This document shows positions 16,397-25,450 of a stretch of DNA of 32,693 nt, piece by piece. The notes under the pieces were generated by a model. It searched no databases. It was given only the letters and a program-made list of their open reading frames with translations, and was not told where the DNA came from. The first letter of the stretch is position 1, and each line of letters opens with the position of its first letter. A program made the position numbers and the translations under genes. The stretch lies in the NCBI GenBank assembly GCA_017482945.1, contig JAFUMF010000010.1, positions 1 to 32,693 of the forward strand, given 5' to 3'. The stretch is from Lachnospiraceae bacterium (GTDB lineage: Bacteria > Bacillota > Clostridia > Lachnospirales > Lachnospiraceae).

Positions 16397-17673
16397 TGGT
16401 TGTCCCTCACTTTCCTAACAACTCCAACAAACACAAACATTCCAAACAGCACCATCAGGGCTGCCATCAAAATCACATACGCCAGCGCACCGCCGAAAAT
16501 TCCGCCAGAGCGGACAAGCGGAGTGGACAGAAGCACCGCCATGATGCCTACGATCCCGTAAACTCCGAAGATATATTTCTGCATCTTCATGATCACCAAC
16601 GCATAGTAGAACAGGCTCATGAACGCATTGAGCGCTCCGCCCAGAATAATCAGCACGAATGCCGGGCGACACTCCGCCAGTGCGTAGCTGATATTGGAAT
16701 AAAGAAGACTTAAGACCGGAATGCCAAGGAACCATGCACATCCCAGGGCCAAAACTGTCAGTGCTGCGATCACACCCGCCAGTTTTCCGATGGTCTTCAT
16801 AAATCGTTTCGTATCTCCCATCTCCCAGACAAGAGACATCTTTGTAAGATACGGGCGGATGACAAATCCCGCCACCAGGTTGATCACACTGGTCGGCATG
16901 AAAATTGCTCCATAGACCGCCATATCTTTGTCCGCCATACACGCCTCAATGGCATATTTCGATGCGGAGAAAATATAGAAATCAAGCACCACTGAGAAAA
17001 ACAGCAGTGTGTTGTCTTTGAAAAGCTTGAATTTCCGGCCCGGTTTCGATTTCCAGTCGATGTTCGGAAGTTCCCGGATCACCAGCACATCGAAGACCAA
17101 AAAGCCTACGATCTGCGCCGCTACCGCAAGACCACTGGCTACTACCAGCATCTTTGTCGCTGCAAGTACACTCAGGAACACACCAACCGAAAGAATGGTA
17201 CGGAACGCATTGGATTTTCCCGTCAGATACAATCTTCCGCTTCGCTGGAACTCCGCCTCGTACGTATCCGCAAGCGCATCAATGACCTTATACGCCACCA
17301 TCAAAACGACAGTTGCCGCCTTGTCAAAGGAATAATCATTGACCGCCACAAATCCCAGACCCACAAGAAGCGCTGCCCCACAGGTGAACAGTCTGAGCCC
17401 CAGATATTCTCCGAAGGAATACTGGTTTCCTGTGTCCGTGATCTGGAATGGACGGATTCCAAAGTATGCCATCGTGAACATGTGCTGGCCGAGGGTCGTG
17501 AATGCGAAGGTAAAAATACCGCCCGCGTCCTCACCTGCGATCTGCACCACAGCGATGGTCAGGATCATGGACGCGAAGGCATATAGGAAACTTCCCACCA
17601 TGTTCCAGACAATATTCCGTTTTTCCAGATTTTGATCATCCCTCCCGATGATCAGGCTCGCTACTTGATTCAT
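16393..17673 (-). CDS. Flippase-like polysaccharide membrane protein
   Basis: The 426-residue protein has about twelve hydrophobic spans in the pattern of Wzx/PST exporters of the MOP superfamily. A cytoplasmic start LEKRNIVWNMVGSFLYA is followed by paired helices to the C-terminus. It is divergent and lacks a diagnostic short motif. It should move lipid-linked oligosaccharides or a lipid-linked sugar across the membrane. It is the second flippase-type protein of the locus. GGAAG lies six bases before ATG 17673. The following glycosyltransferase overlaps its stop. Confidence 0.78.
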   Translation of the reverse strand: MNQVASLIIGRDDQNLEKRNIVWNMVGSFLYAFASMILTIAVVQIAGEDAGGIFTFAFTTLGQHMFTMAYFGIRPFQITDTGNQYSFGEYLGLRLFTCGAALLVGLGFVAVNDYSFDKAATVVLMVAYKVIDALADTYEAEFQRSGRLYLTGKSNAFRTILSVGVFLSVLAATKMLVVASGLAVAAQIVGFLVFDVLVIRELPNIDWKSKPGRKFKLFKDNTLLFFSVVLDFYIFSASKYAIEACMADKDMAVYGAIFMPTSVINLVAGFVIRPYLTKMSLVWEMGDTKRFMKTIGKLAGVIAALTVLALGCAWFLGIPVLSLLYSNISYALAECRPAFVLIILGGALNAFMSLFYYALVIMKMQKYIFGVYGIVGIMAVLLSTPLVRSGGIFGGALAYVILMAALMVLFGMFVFVGVVRKVRDNH

Positions 17674-17762
17674 GAACTACTTCCAATCTTACTTTCTTCT
17701 TCGCTCCCCGCTGGCATCCAGATCATCGCCCATCACTGCCGCCACGGGGAACCGCAGATTTC

Positions 17763-18869
17763 TTACAGGTGACCGAATTCCTTCTTCACACACTGGAATG
17801 CAGACTCGATTACCTTATCCATGTCATAATATTTGTACTCAGCCAGACGGCCGCCGAAGATCACGTTCTCCTCGCCTGCTGCCAGCTCGGCATATTTCTT
17901 ATATAATTCCTGGTTTCTCTCATCGTTCACCGGATAGTACGGCTCCATGCCCTCTGTCCACTCCGCCGGATACTCCTTAGAAATGACAGTCTTCGGCTGT
18001 GTACCGAACTCAAAATGCTTGTGCTCGATGATACGTGTGTACGGAGTCTCGCGGTCTGTATAGTTGATCACCGCATTTCCCTGGAAGTTATCGGTATCGA
18101 GAACTTCATTCTCAAAACGCACGGTACGATACTGGAGCTTTCCGAACTGATAATCAAAATAGCTGTCGATGGTTCCTGTATAAACCACCTTCTCAGCCAA
18201 TGCGTCATATTCTTCCTTATTCTCAAGATAGTCCGTATTTAAGCGCACTTCACAGCCCTCAAACAACTTATCCACGATCTTATTATAACCACCGATCGGA
18301 ATACCCTGATAAAGATCATTGAAATAGTTGTTATCATAAGTATAACGAACCGGCAGACGCTTAATAATAAATGCCGGAAGTTCCTTACAATCTCTTCCCC
18401 ACTGTTTCTCCGTATAGCCTTTCACCAGCTTCTGATAAATATGAGTACCTACAAGGCTGATCGCCTGCTCCTCCAGGTTCTTTGGCTCACCCTTAATGAT
18501 CTTTCTCTGCTCATTAATAATCGCCTTTGCCTCATCCGGAGTAGAAATCTTCCACATCTTACTGAAGGTATTCATATTAAACGGCATGTTATACATCTCA
18601 CCCTTATAATTGGCCACCGGACTATTTGTATAACGGTTAAACTCCACCAGATCATTTACAAAATTCCAGACTTCCTTATTGCTGGTATGGAAAATATGCG
18701 CACCATACTTATGCACATGAATTCCCTCAACCTCTTCACAGGCAATATTACCGCCAAGATGATCCCTTTTCTCCAGAACCAGGCACTTTTTGCCCTCTTT
18801 CTTCGCAAAAAAAGCAAACACACCAGCAAACAAACCGCTTCCCACAAGCAGATAATCGTACTGTTTCAT
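17763..18869 (-). CDS. glf: UDP-galactopyranose mutase
   Basis: Glf interconverts UDP-galactopyranose and UDP-galactofuranose using reduced FAD. The 368-residue length is standard. The FAD-binding start is YLLVGSGLFAG (GSGLFAG 10-16), followed by LEKRDHLGGN at 32-41 and the substrate-side HKYGAHIFHTS at 53-63. The active-site segment GYTEKQWGRDCKELP comes later. It implies galactofuranose in the polymer. AGGAGG precedes ATG 18869 at normal spacing. It follows the DegT gene closely. Confidence 0.96.
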   Translation of the reverse strand: MKQYDYLLVGSGLFAGVFAFFAKKEGKKCLVLEKRDHLGGNIACEEVEGIHVHKYGAHIFHTSNKEVWNFVNDLVEFNRYTNSPVANYKGEMYNMPFNMNTFSKMWKISTPDEAKAIINEQRKIIKGEPKNLEEQAISLVGTHIYQKLVKGYTEKQWGRDCKELPAFIIKRLPVRYTYDNNYFNDLYQGIPIGGYNKIVDKLFEGCEVRLNTDYLENKEEYDALAEKVVYTGTIDSYFDYQFGKLQYRTVRFENEVLDTDNFQGNAVINYTDRETPYTRIIEHKHFEFGTQPKTVISKEYPAEWTEGMEPYYPVNDERNQELYKKYAELAAGEENVIFGGRLAEYKYYDMDKVIESAFQCVKKEFGHL

Positions 18870-18914
18870 CGTTGTCTTCCTCCTTTTTCCATATCGACCT
18901 TCATCTTCTATTTC

Positions 18915-20033
18915 TTACTTTTTCAAATTTAAGATAATATCACAAATCTCATCCACTGTCTCAAGCGGAAGTTCCGCAAACAACGGAAGCGTCAACACTT
19001 CCCTGGAAATCTTCGCCGCTACCGGAGTATCCGTCTCACTAAACTCCCCGCGGTAACATTCATAGCTATTCACACAAGGATAAAAATACTTCCTCGCATG
19101 AATATTATGCTCCGCAAGCGCCGCAAAAATCTCATCGCGTCCCGCCCGGTATCCATCAAACACCACAGGCATATACGCATAATTGGATTTCACCCGCGGA
19201 TTCTCCTCACAAAGCTTAATTCCCGGAACACCAGAAAGTCGTTCGCGGTAACGCTCCACCAGCGCCTTCCGCTTCGCAATCTCCCCATCCAAATGACGCA
19301 GATTGCAAAGTCCCATGGCAGCCTGGAATTCATTCATCTTACCGTTGGAGCCCACATACTCCACGCTCTCATATCCTGTAATACCAAAATTCTTAAGCTG
19401 ATACAGCAAATCTTTTAACTCAGGATCCTTGAAGGACACGATTCCGCCCTCGATACTATGGAACACCTTCGTCGCATGAAGGCTGAACATGGAAATATCA
19501 CCGAAATTTGCAATTCCCTGTCCATCATAGGTCTCTCCAAAGGTATGGGCCGCATCATAAATTACCTTCAGATTATGCCGGTCTGCGATCTCCTGAATCT
19601 TTTCCACATCACAGATATTTCCGTAAACATGGACCGGTGCGATCGCGCAGGTCTTATCCGTGATCAGACTCTCGATTTTCTCCACATCCATGGTATAATC
19701 CCGGTCATTGATATCACAAAATACCGGTGTCAGACCATTTCTCACGATTGCATGGGTCGTGGACGCGAAGGTAAACGGTGTCGTGATCACTTCTCCCTCA
19801 AGCTTCAACGCCTGAATTCCCAGCTCCAGCGCCAGATGACCATTGACAAACAGCTCCAGGTTCTCGGCCTTCAAGTACTGCTTTAACTGCGCCTTAAATT
19901 CCTCATGGTACTGACCCATGTTCGTCAGCCACGCACTGTCCCAGATCGGCTTCAGCATTTCTACATATTCTTCTAACGGCGGCAGTGACGAACGAGTCAC
20001 CAGAACCGGCTTTTCATGTCTTTTTATTTCCAT
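18915..20033 (-). CDS. DegT/DnrJ/EryC1/StrS sugar aminotransferase
   Basis: This 372-residue PLP enzyme transfers an amino group to a nucleotide-linked keto-sugar. It shows SAWLTNMGQYHEEF near the start, TTPFTFASTTHAIV at 84-97, D160-A-A-H163 for cofactor binding, and the Schiff-base lysine K189 in HATKVFHSIEGG. The pattern is closest in my reading to VioA-type enzymes making 4-amino-4,6-dideoxyhexoses from the rhamnose-pathway keto sugar; that sub-assignment is tentative. The next gene is an ATP-grasp ligase, which could acylate the new amine. AGGAGG precedes ATG 20033. Confidence 0.9.
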   Translation of the reverse strand: MEIKRHEKPVLVTRSSLPPLEEYVEMLKPIWDSAWLTNMGQYHEEFKAQLKQYLKAENLELFVNGHLALELGIQALKLEGEVITTPFTFASTTHAIVRNGLTPVFCDINDRDYTMDVEKIESLITDKTCAIAPVHVYGNICDVEKIQEIADRHNLKVIYDAAHTFGETYDGQGIANFGDISMFSLHATKVFHSIEGGIVSFKDPELKDLLYQLKNFGITGYESVEYVGSNGKMNEFQAAMGLCNLRHLDGEIAKRKALVERYRERLSGVPGIKLCEENPRVKSNYAYMPVVFDGYRAGRDEIFAALAEHNIHARKYFYPCVNSYECYRGEFSETDTPVAAKISREVLTLPLFAELPLETVDEICDIILNLKK

Positions 20034-20111
20034 AATTGTTCCTCCTGACTCACAGTCTCACGTGCTTCTGTAAGTCCCATCGGAGCATTCACCCCAATGT
20101 CGGCAAATTTG

Positions 20112-21131
20112 TCAGTCCATCACAAATTCTGCATACCGTCTCGCAATATGCTGGTCCGCGATCTCACCTTCCGGCTCCAGTGCGATCCCTTTAAAGCAGT
20201 TCAGATGGTTCCGCACCATGTCATATCCTGCTACAGCAGAAAACGCCAGTCCTCCGGCAAATCTCGGATTGCACTCCAGAAATCTCCAGACACCCGGACC
20301 GTTTTTCTCCTCCGGTGTCTGTTCCTCAACGAATTCAAAATTCACACAGCCGCAGATATCAAGCGCCTTTGCAATATCCCGGCACTGCTGTTCCAAATGA
20401 ACATTCTTAAACACATAGACCGATGTTCCCGCACCGTTCGGAGTACGAAGAAGTTCTCGCCTCGGCATGCACACGGTCTCTCCGGTCTTCGGATTTCTCA
20501 CCACATCGACCGTAATGATCGGACCGGAAATCTTTGGCTGGACCAGATAATGGCCTGCGCCGTCCTTACAGAGTTCCGCCACCAGCTCCATTTCCTTCGC
20601 CGTATTTGCCATGCGAAGTCCCTGGCTGCTGCGGCCGTCCACCGGTTTGATCACCAGCGGATACTCCAGCTGCTCGTAGCCGGCAGCAGACTCCGCCGCT
20701 GCCTCCTCCATGATTTCCGAAAGCAGTCGTCCCGGAATGGTCCTACAAATATTCTTCGGTGCCAGATATTCCTCTAGCACTTTCTTATTTCTGCAAATAT
20801 CAAGCATCTTCCGTTCAGACATGCAAATCACTGCGCCGGTCTCCTCCGCCGCAGTCGTCCAACCTCTGAACAGATCAATTTCCACATCCGTAAGCGGCAT
20901 CACAAAAGCCACTTCCTCCTCGCGGCAGACCATCTTCACGAATTCCTCATAAGCCGGTCTGTCTGTCGCATACGGTGCTTTATAAAATACGTCCACGATC
21001 TTCGAGTTCACCACCCACTCGGCCTGATAAATATCACAGCCGACCACGCGGTATCCGTCCTTTTTCAGCGACTCAATCACTGTCACCGCCGAAAAAGACC
21101 CGATCGCAGTCACAAGAATCGTCTCTCTCAT
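20112..21131 (-). CDS. ATP-grasp carboxylate-amine ligase-like protein
   Basis: This 339-residue protein resembles one CarB half: an N-terminal pre-ATP-grasp domain (ILVTAIGSFSAVTVIESLKK), the nucleotide lysine K162 in YPLVIKPVDGRSSQGL, and the metal-binding FLECNPRFAGG with E286 and N288. Such enzymes activate a carboxylate as acyl phosphate and join it to an amine. Beside the DegT aminotransferase it may attach an amino acid or other acid to the amino sugar; that is inference from context. It ends 78 bases before the DegT start. GGAGG lies eleven bases upstream of ATG 21131, a rather long spacing. Confidence 0.82.
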   Translation of the reverse strand: MRETILVTAIGSFSAVTVIESLKKDGYRVVGCDIYQAEWVVNSKIVDVFYKAPYATDRPAYEEFVKMVCREEEVAFVMPLTDVEIDLFRGWTTAAEETGAVICMSERKMLDICRNKKVLEEYLAPKNICRTIPGRLLSEIMEEAAAESAAGYEQLEYPLVIKPVDGRSSQGLRMANTAKEMELVAELCKDGAGHYLVQPKISGPIITVDVVRNPKTGETVCMPRRELLRTPNGAGTSVYVFKNVHLEQQCRDIAKALDICGCVNFEFVEEQTPEEKNGPGVWRFLECNPRFAGGLAFSAVAGYDMVRNHLNCFKGIALEPEGEIADQHIARRYAEFVMD

Positions 21132-21134
21132 CGA

Positions 21135-22598
21135 CTATCTCGCCTCCTTACGTGGCATACGGCTCATCACCATATCCCAAAAATAACGAAAACTCTCTAA
21201 TTTAAACATTCCAGCCAGCGCCACATAAACGCAAACGCCGATGAAAATCTGCACCACCAACCGTACAAGCAACGGCAAAAATACCAGCCACTTTCCGGCC
21301 GCCATAACGGCCATGCACATCACAGCAGATAAAAGTGCCGGCGGCATGACATCCCGCCACTGGTCCAGAATGCTATATCCAAGCAGTTTCTTGTTCGGTG
21401 CCGCATTGACGAAGGTGCACAGGAAATCCTGGAACGCCTTGATGGACACCATAATATAGACATTGAACTGCATTCCAATGAGCAGTGCGATCACACTAAG
21501 TCCTTTTTTCACCACTTCCAGCTTCAGGAAAATATCGCTGCGTCCCACCGCATTGATAGCCTGAAGGTTCGTGATGTGGATCGGCCAGAAGCAGTATGTG
21601 ATGCATGTGATCCGAAGGAACGGCACGCACACCAGCCACTGCTCCCCAAGGAGCACCAGAACCAGCGTATCTGCCACCGCAAATAACCCCAAAAGCATCG
21701 GGAGCACCACAAAAGAGCTCATCTGGATCGCCCGGCGGACCATCTCGCGCACTTCCTTCATATTGTCCTGCTTCGCGGAAAACGCCGGAAGCAGCACTGC
21801 CTGGATCGCCGCGCCAAGGTTTGTGGCGATCAGCTTCGGGAACTGCTCTCCGCGGTTATAGCTTCCAAGCAGTTCTTCATTATAAATCTTTCCTATTAAT
21901 AAACCATAGAGGTTATTAAACACCGTATCAAGCAGGGACGCGCACAAAAGCTTCCAGCCAAAGGCGAACAATGTTTTCAGCTTTTCCAGACTGAACAGCT
22001 TTGCCGGTTTCCATGAAACGGTAAAGAACAGCACAGTCATCAGCGCAAAATAGTAAATGATCTGCTGGCCTACCATGGCCCAAACGCCAAAGCCCGCCAT
22101 CGCCATTCCGATGCTGACCGCGCCGGATATCAGCGATGCCGCCAATGTGGAAAGGAACAGTCCCTTAAACTCCAGATTTCTGGATACATAAGCAGTCTGG
22201 ACCGAAATCACCGCGCCTGGAAACAGCACGATAGCCAGGACCCGCACAATTTCTTTTAATTCCGGTATTTCATAAAATGACGCAATATACGGAGCTGCCA
22301 GATAAAGGACCGCGTAGAGCACCACCGAAAGCGCCAGTTCAAAATAGCATACCGATGAAAAATCAGACGCGTCCGCATTCTTTTTCTGCACCAGCGCAGT
22401 GCTGAAACCACTCTGGACAAAGACGTTGGCGATCGTGATGAAGATCATGATGATTCCGACGACGCCGTACTCCGCAGGTGTCAGGAGTCTCGCAAGAAGG
22501 ATGGCAACGACAAACTGTACCGCCTGGGCACCGCCGTTCTCCAAAAGCTTCCAGAAGAGGCCCTTCACCACTTTATTTTTCATTTCTGTTTCTGTCAC
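21135..22598 (-). CDS. Wzx/WzxC-type oligosaccharide flippase
   Basis: The 487-residue membrane protein belongs to the MOP superfamily. The start VVKGLFWKLLENGGAQAVQF followed by LLARLLTPAEYGVVG is diagnostic for WzxC-like polysaccharide flippases, and about 14 hydrophobic spans follow. It should flip undecaprenyl-linked oligosaccharide. GTG 22598 is chosen because AGGAG lies six bases upstream; the ATG at 22583 has no site at proper spacing. It begins 13 bases after the first glycosyltransferase of the operon and its stop is 3 bases from the ATP-grasp start. Confidence 0.92.
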   Translation of the reverse strand: MTETEMKNKVVKGLFWKLLENGGAQAVQFVVAILLARLLTPAEYGVVGIIMIFITIANVFVQSGFSTALVQKKNADASDFSSVCYFELALSVVLYAVLYLAAPYIASFYEIPELKEIVRVLAIVLFPGAVISVQTAYVSRNLEFKGLFLSTLAASLISGAVSIGMAMAGFGVWAMVGQQIIYYFALMTVLFFTVSWKPAKLFSLEKLKTLFAFGWKLLCASLLDTVFNNLYGLLIGKIYNEELLGSYNRGEQFPKLIATNLGAAIQAVLLPAFSAKQDNMKEVREMVRRAIQMSSFVVLPMLLGLFAVADTLVLVLLGEQWLVCVPFLRITCITYCFWPIHITNLQAINAVGRSDIFLKLEVVKKGLSVIALLIGMQFNVYIMVSIKAFQDFLCTFVNAAPNKKLLGYSILDQWRDVMPPALLSAVMCMAVMAAGKWLVFLPLLVRLVVQIFIGVCVYVALAGMFKLESFRYFWDMVMSRMPRKEAR

Positions 22599-22611
22599 AA
22601 AATTCTCCTAA

Positions 22612-23607
22612 TTATTTCTTCCGGCTGTGATAAAAATCCTGAAGCCAGCGATAGAATCCCGGCATCATGGTCTCGAACCGGATGAAAAATCTGGTCCTCA
22701 GATTCAGTTCCCGGTAAAATTTCCGGTTCTTCTTATCTAAGACCACATCATAATGTTTGGTATTGACCTGTGTCAGGAAATAGAGCCGTCTCCAGGCGCG
22801 CACCACTGTCTCGTGGAACTTCTTTCCGGAAAACTCGTCGTATCCCTGATACATCTTTTTCATCACCCGCGCATAATCCTGCTGCTTTTTCTCATAATTC
22901 CCCTGCTTCATGAGCGTCGTCCAGGACGCAGCACCGCCAAGACGGTACACCGCCATTGGTTCGTCCATATAATACCCATAGCCCATATTGGCCGCCAGAA
23001 GCTGGAGCGGAATATCCGCGATCGGCGCATTCACATAAAACTCCGGAAGTTCCTTCACCATCTCGGTCCGAAACATCAAAGAAGCCGTCGCGTAACCGGA
23101 TGTCTTATCGATGATCTCCTCCGGTGTCACGATCCGGTCCTTTTTATAGGGACGCATCATGCTCTCAGTCACTGCGCTTCCCTGTACCTCCACCTTCGCA
23201 CTGTGAAATGTAAGGGAACAGTCCGGATGTGCCTCCATATAATCCACCTGACGCTGGAGCTTTTCGTCACAGATCCAGTAATCATCGCCCTCGCACATGG
23301 CAATATACTTGCCCTTTGCACGCGGGAAATTCCAAGTTCCGCTGATGTTGGTGAGGCCCTTGGAATACTGGTTCTCTGTCTGCAGGATCGGTTTTATGAT
23401 TTCCGGATATTTTGCGGTATATTCTCTTATGATCTCGGCAGTCTTGTCCGTAGACGCATCATCGTGGATCAGTACTTCATATTTAAAATTTGTCTTCTGG
23501 TTTACGAATCCCTCCAGCGCATCCCGAACAAAGGATTCCTGGTTGAACGTAATGCAGCAGATGCTGACCATGATTTCCTGGTTTACAGAGCGTTCCATTG
23601 CTTCCAT
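22612..23607 (-). CDS. Family 2 glycosyltransferase, first gene of the polysaccharide operon
   Basis: A 331-residue GT-A enzyme with VSICCITFNQ at 14-23, HDDASTDKT at 48-56, and the metal-binding EGDDYW at 106-111. The ISGTWNFPRAKGKYIAMCEG segment is typical of a group of capsule and O-antigen transferases. It has a short basic C-terminus and no membrane span. GAGGT lies five bases upstream of ATG 23607. It is first behind the promoter at 23642-23670, about 28 bases from the predicted transcription start. Sugar specificity is unknown. Confidence 0.88.
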   Translation of the reverse strand: MEAMERSVNQEIMVSICCITFNQESFVRDALEGFVNQKTNFKYEVLIHDDASTDKTAEIIREYTAKYPEIIKPILQTENQYSKGLTNISGTWNFPRAKGKYIAMCEGDDYWICDEKLQRQVDYMEAHPDCSLTFHSAKVEVQGSAVTESMMRPYKKDRIVTPEEIIDKTSGYATASLMFRTEMVKELPEFYVNAPIADIPLQLLAANMGYGYYMDEPMAVYRLGGAASWTTLMKQGNYEKKQQDYARVMKKMYQGYDEFSGKKFHETVVRAWRRLYFLTQVNTKHYDVVLDKKNRKFYRELNLRTRFFIRFETMMPGFYRWLQDFYHSRKK

Positions 23608-23641
23608 TCTCTACCTCTTTTTCCATCGTTTCATACCTGTC

Positions 23642-23670
23642 ATTTTACACTATCCGCCAGAAAATGTAAA
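23642..23670 (-). promoter_or_regulatory. Sigma-A-type promoter of the polysaccharide operon
   Basis: On the minus strand TTTACA (23665-23670) and TAAAAT (23642-23647) are separated by exactly 17 bases. Transcription would begin near 23635. It lies in the 142-base divergent region shared with the L,D-transpeptidase gene. Confidence 0.72.
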
Positions 23671-23697
23671 TCAGATATAGTATTTTCCCCTATTTCA

Positions 23698-23706
23698 TGG
23701 TAAACT
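23698..23706 (+). promoter_or_regulatory. Possible extended -10 promoter of the L,D-transpeptidase gene
   Basis: TGGTAAACT at 23698-23706 fits an extended -10 element about 45 bases upstream of ATG 23750. No good -35 is seen 17 bases upstream. An alternative is TTTCAT at 23693-23698 with TACTAT at 23716-23721. Confidence 0.3.
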
Positions 23707-23749
23707 ATAGAGACGTACTATATTAATTTTCATTAAGGAGGAAAGCCAT

Positions 23750-25315
23750 ATGCGCAGACTGAAAAAAGCCGGTCTGACTCTGCTTATCGCCAGCACGATT
23801 CTCAGCAATACCGTATTTAGCGTTTTTGCTGATGAGGCACCAATGGGCCCGGCATCCGTGGGTTCCTATCCAGAGCAGACGGCAGAACTCACTCAAGTAG
23901 TACCTGTGGGACCTGAGGCCCCACCAACTGAAACTGTAGTCATAGCAGATCCGGGCGCAGTTGTACAGCCGGAAGCATCTCCGGAGTCAACACCGGCAGT
24001 CGTTGTGGACGTTCCTGCAGAGACAGTCGTTGAAGCTCCTGCCGAGACGGTTGTTGAAGCTCCTGCCGAAACACCAGCCGTACCAGCTGACAGCGGCCCG
24101 TTAAGTGTACCGCACCGCACTCCGCGCCTTCAGACCACAGTCCTTCTCGGCGATGTCCAGCAGTGGTCCGAACCGCACGTGAACGATACACCGGTAACCA
24201 TCGGTGACCGCCCGTTCCAGTCCATCTCCACATTCCTCGAGGGAATCCACGGCGACTTATTATACCGTACCTATACGACTTCCTATGGCTGGACCAAATG
24301 GGCAATGAACGGCCAACAGACAACGGTTCCGGCAAACTGGGCACCGATCGAAGCGATCCAGTTCCGCTTTGCAGGTCCTGTTGCTGACCAGTATGATATT
24401 TATTACACCGCTTCCATTAGCGATGGCAGCTACACAAGCTGGGCAATGAATGGAACGACCTGCGGAACCATGAACCAGGGCAATTACATGACCGGTTTCC
24501 GCCTGATGTTCTATGAAAAAGGAACAGCTCCGGCAATGGATCTTTCCAGACCTGTGTTCGCTCCGCATTTTGATGGAATCCAGTACATAGACGGCGTGAT
24601 GCGCTATATCCACGCAGACGGCTCCAACTTTACCGGTTGGGGATGGGTCGGCGAAGACCGTTACTACTTCGTAGACTCCTACCCGGTGACAGGATGGCAT
24701 TACATCGACGGTTATAAATATTATTTCGGCGAAGATGGAAAATTATGGTCCGATGTGGAATCTCTGATCGGTTCCGCCGGTCCGTTCCACTTAAAGATTA
24801 ACAAAGAAATGAACTGTCTGACCGTATATGCACAGGACGGTGCGAACGGCTATATTATCCCGGTAAAATCATTCCTGGTTTCCACCGGCGATGACACTCC
24901 GCTCGGCACCTTCAGCACACCGGCGAAATACCGCTGGCGCCTGATGATCAACGATGTCTGGACCCAGTATGCAACAAGACTCGGTGCAGGACTTCCGATC
25001 CTGATGCACTCCATCATCTACGATGCTCCGGATCCATATACCGTTTGGGCAAGTACCTATAACAATCTCGGTATCGCCCGTTCCGCCGGATGTATTCGTC
25101 TGACTACTGCCGACAGTAAATGGATCTACGACCACTGCCCGATCGGCACCGTCGTGACAGTTTACAACGATCCGGTCGCAGGACCATTTGAGCGTCCGAC
25201 GATCGCTGCTGAAATCCCGTTCGAGCAGAGATGGGATCCGACGGATCCAAGCCTGACTCCGGAAGGAATCGCAGCTTCCGCCCAGAGCATTCTGGCGGCA
25301 CATGGCATTCAGTAA
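23750..25315 (+). CDS. Secreted L,D-transpeptidase with wall-binding repeats
   Basis: The 521-residue exported enzyme should form 3-3 or lipoprotein-type peptidoglycan cross-links. It has a signal peptide with likely cleavage after VFA (residue 27) and a Val/Pro/Ala/Glu-rich linker (about 45-115) with 8-residue ETVVEAPA repeats. Two ChW-like repeats follow (GWTKWAMNG at 180-188, SWAMNG at 230-235), then choline-binding-like aromatic repeats at about 277-333 (YIDGVMRYIHADG, GWHYIDGYKYYFGEDGK). The YkuD catalytic domain at 345-472 has H420 and S445-A-G-C448-I-R. About 50 residues follow it, which is unusual. AAGGAGG precedes ATG 23750. It diverges from the polysaccharide operon. Confidence 0.92.
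   Translation: MRRLKKAGLTLLIASTILSNTVFSVFADEAPMGPASVGSYPEQTAELTQVVPVGPEAPPTETVVIADPGAVVQPEASPESTPAVVVDVPAETVVEAPAETVVEAPAETPAVPADSGPLSVPHRTPRLQTTVLLGDVQQWSEPHVNDTPVTIGDRPFQSISTFLEGIHGDLLYRTYTTSYGWTKWAMNGQQTTVPANWAPIEAIQFRFAGPVADQYDIYYTASISDGSYTSWAMNGTTCGTMNQGNYMTGFRLMFYEKGTAPAMDLSRPVFAPHFDGIQYIDGVMRYIHADGSNFTGWGWVGEDRYYFVDSYPVTGWHYIDGYKYYFGEDGKLWSDVESLIGSAGPFHLKINKEMNCLTVYAQDGANGYIIPVKSFLVSTGDDTPLGTFSTPAKYRWRLMINDVWTQYATRLGAGLPILMHSIIYDAPDPYTVWASTYNNLGIARSAGCIRLTTADSKWIYDHCPIGTVVTVYNDPVAGPFERPTIAAEIPFEQRWDPTDPSLTPEGIAASAQSILAAHGIQ
24020..24076 (+). repeat. 24-bp coding tandem repeat (ETVVEAPA)
   Basis: Two near-identical 24-bp units, 24020-24043 and 24044-24067, encode ETVVEAPA, with a partial third copy encoding ETPA. 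They form part of the wall-spanning linker of the L,D-transpeptidase and could vary in copy number between strains. Confidence 0.75.
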
Positions 25316-25346
25316 TATGCGATACATGAAACTATTTCATCAAATG

Positions 25347-25385
25347 AAAAAGCTGTGGGTTCAATAAAAAACCCACAGCTTTTTT
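25347..25385. terminator. Bidirectional rho-independent terminator
   Basis: Perfect 15-bp arms at 25347-25361 and 25370-25384 surround an 8-base loop, with T runs on both strands. It lies 31 bases after the L,D-transpeptidase stop and 65 bases beyond the stop of the opposing MBL-fold gene, so it should serve both. The rest of the gap to 25450 shows nothing else. Confidence 0.92.
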
Positions 25386-25450
25386 AGTAAAAATATTTGT
25401 AAATAAATCATTTGCTTATTACACTTCGGAATGGGAGGCTACAAATACTT

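Noticed and set aside
17674..17762. Possible hairpin or attenuator upstream of the flippase-like gene
   Set aside because: Only short GC-rich complementary stretches (TCCCCG/CGGGGA) far apart, with mismatches and no T run; not convincing.
23893..24120. Minus-strand frame with repeated SAGASTTV units
   Set aside because: The repeats are the antisense image of the coding ETVVEAPA linker repeats of the L,D-transpeptidase.
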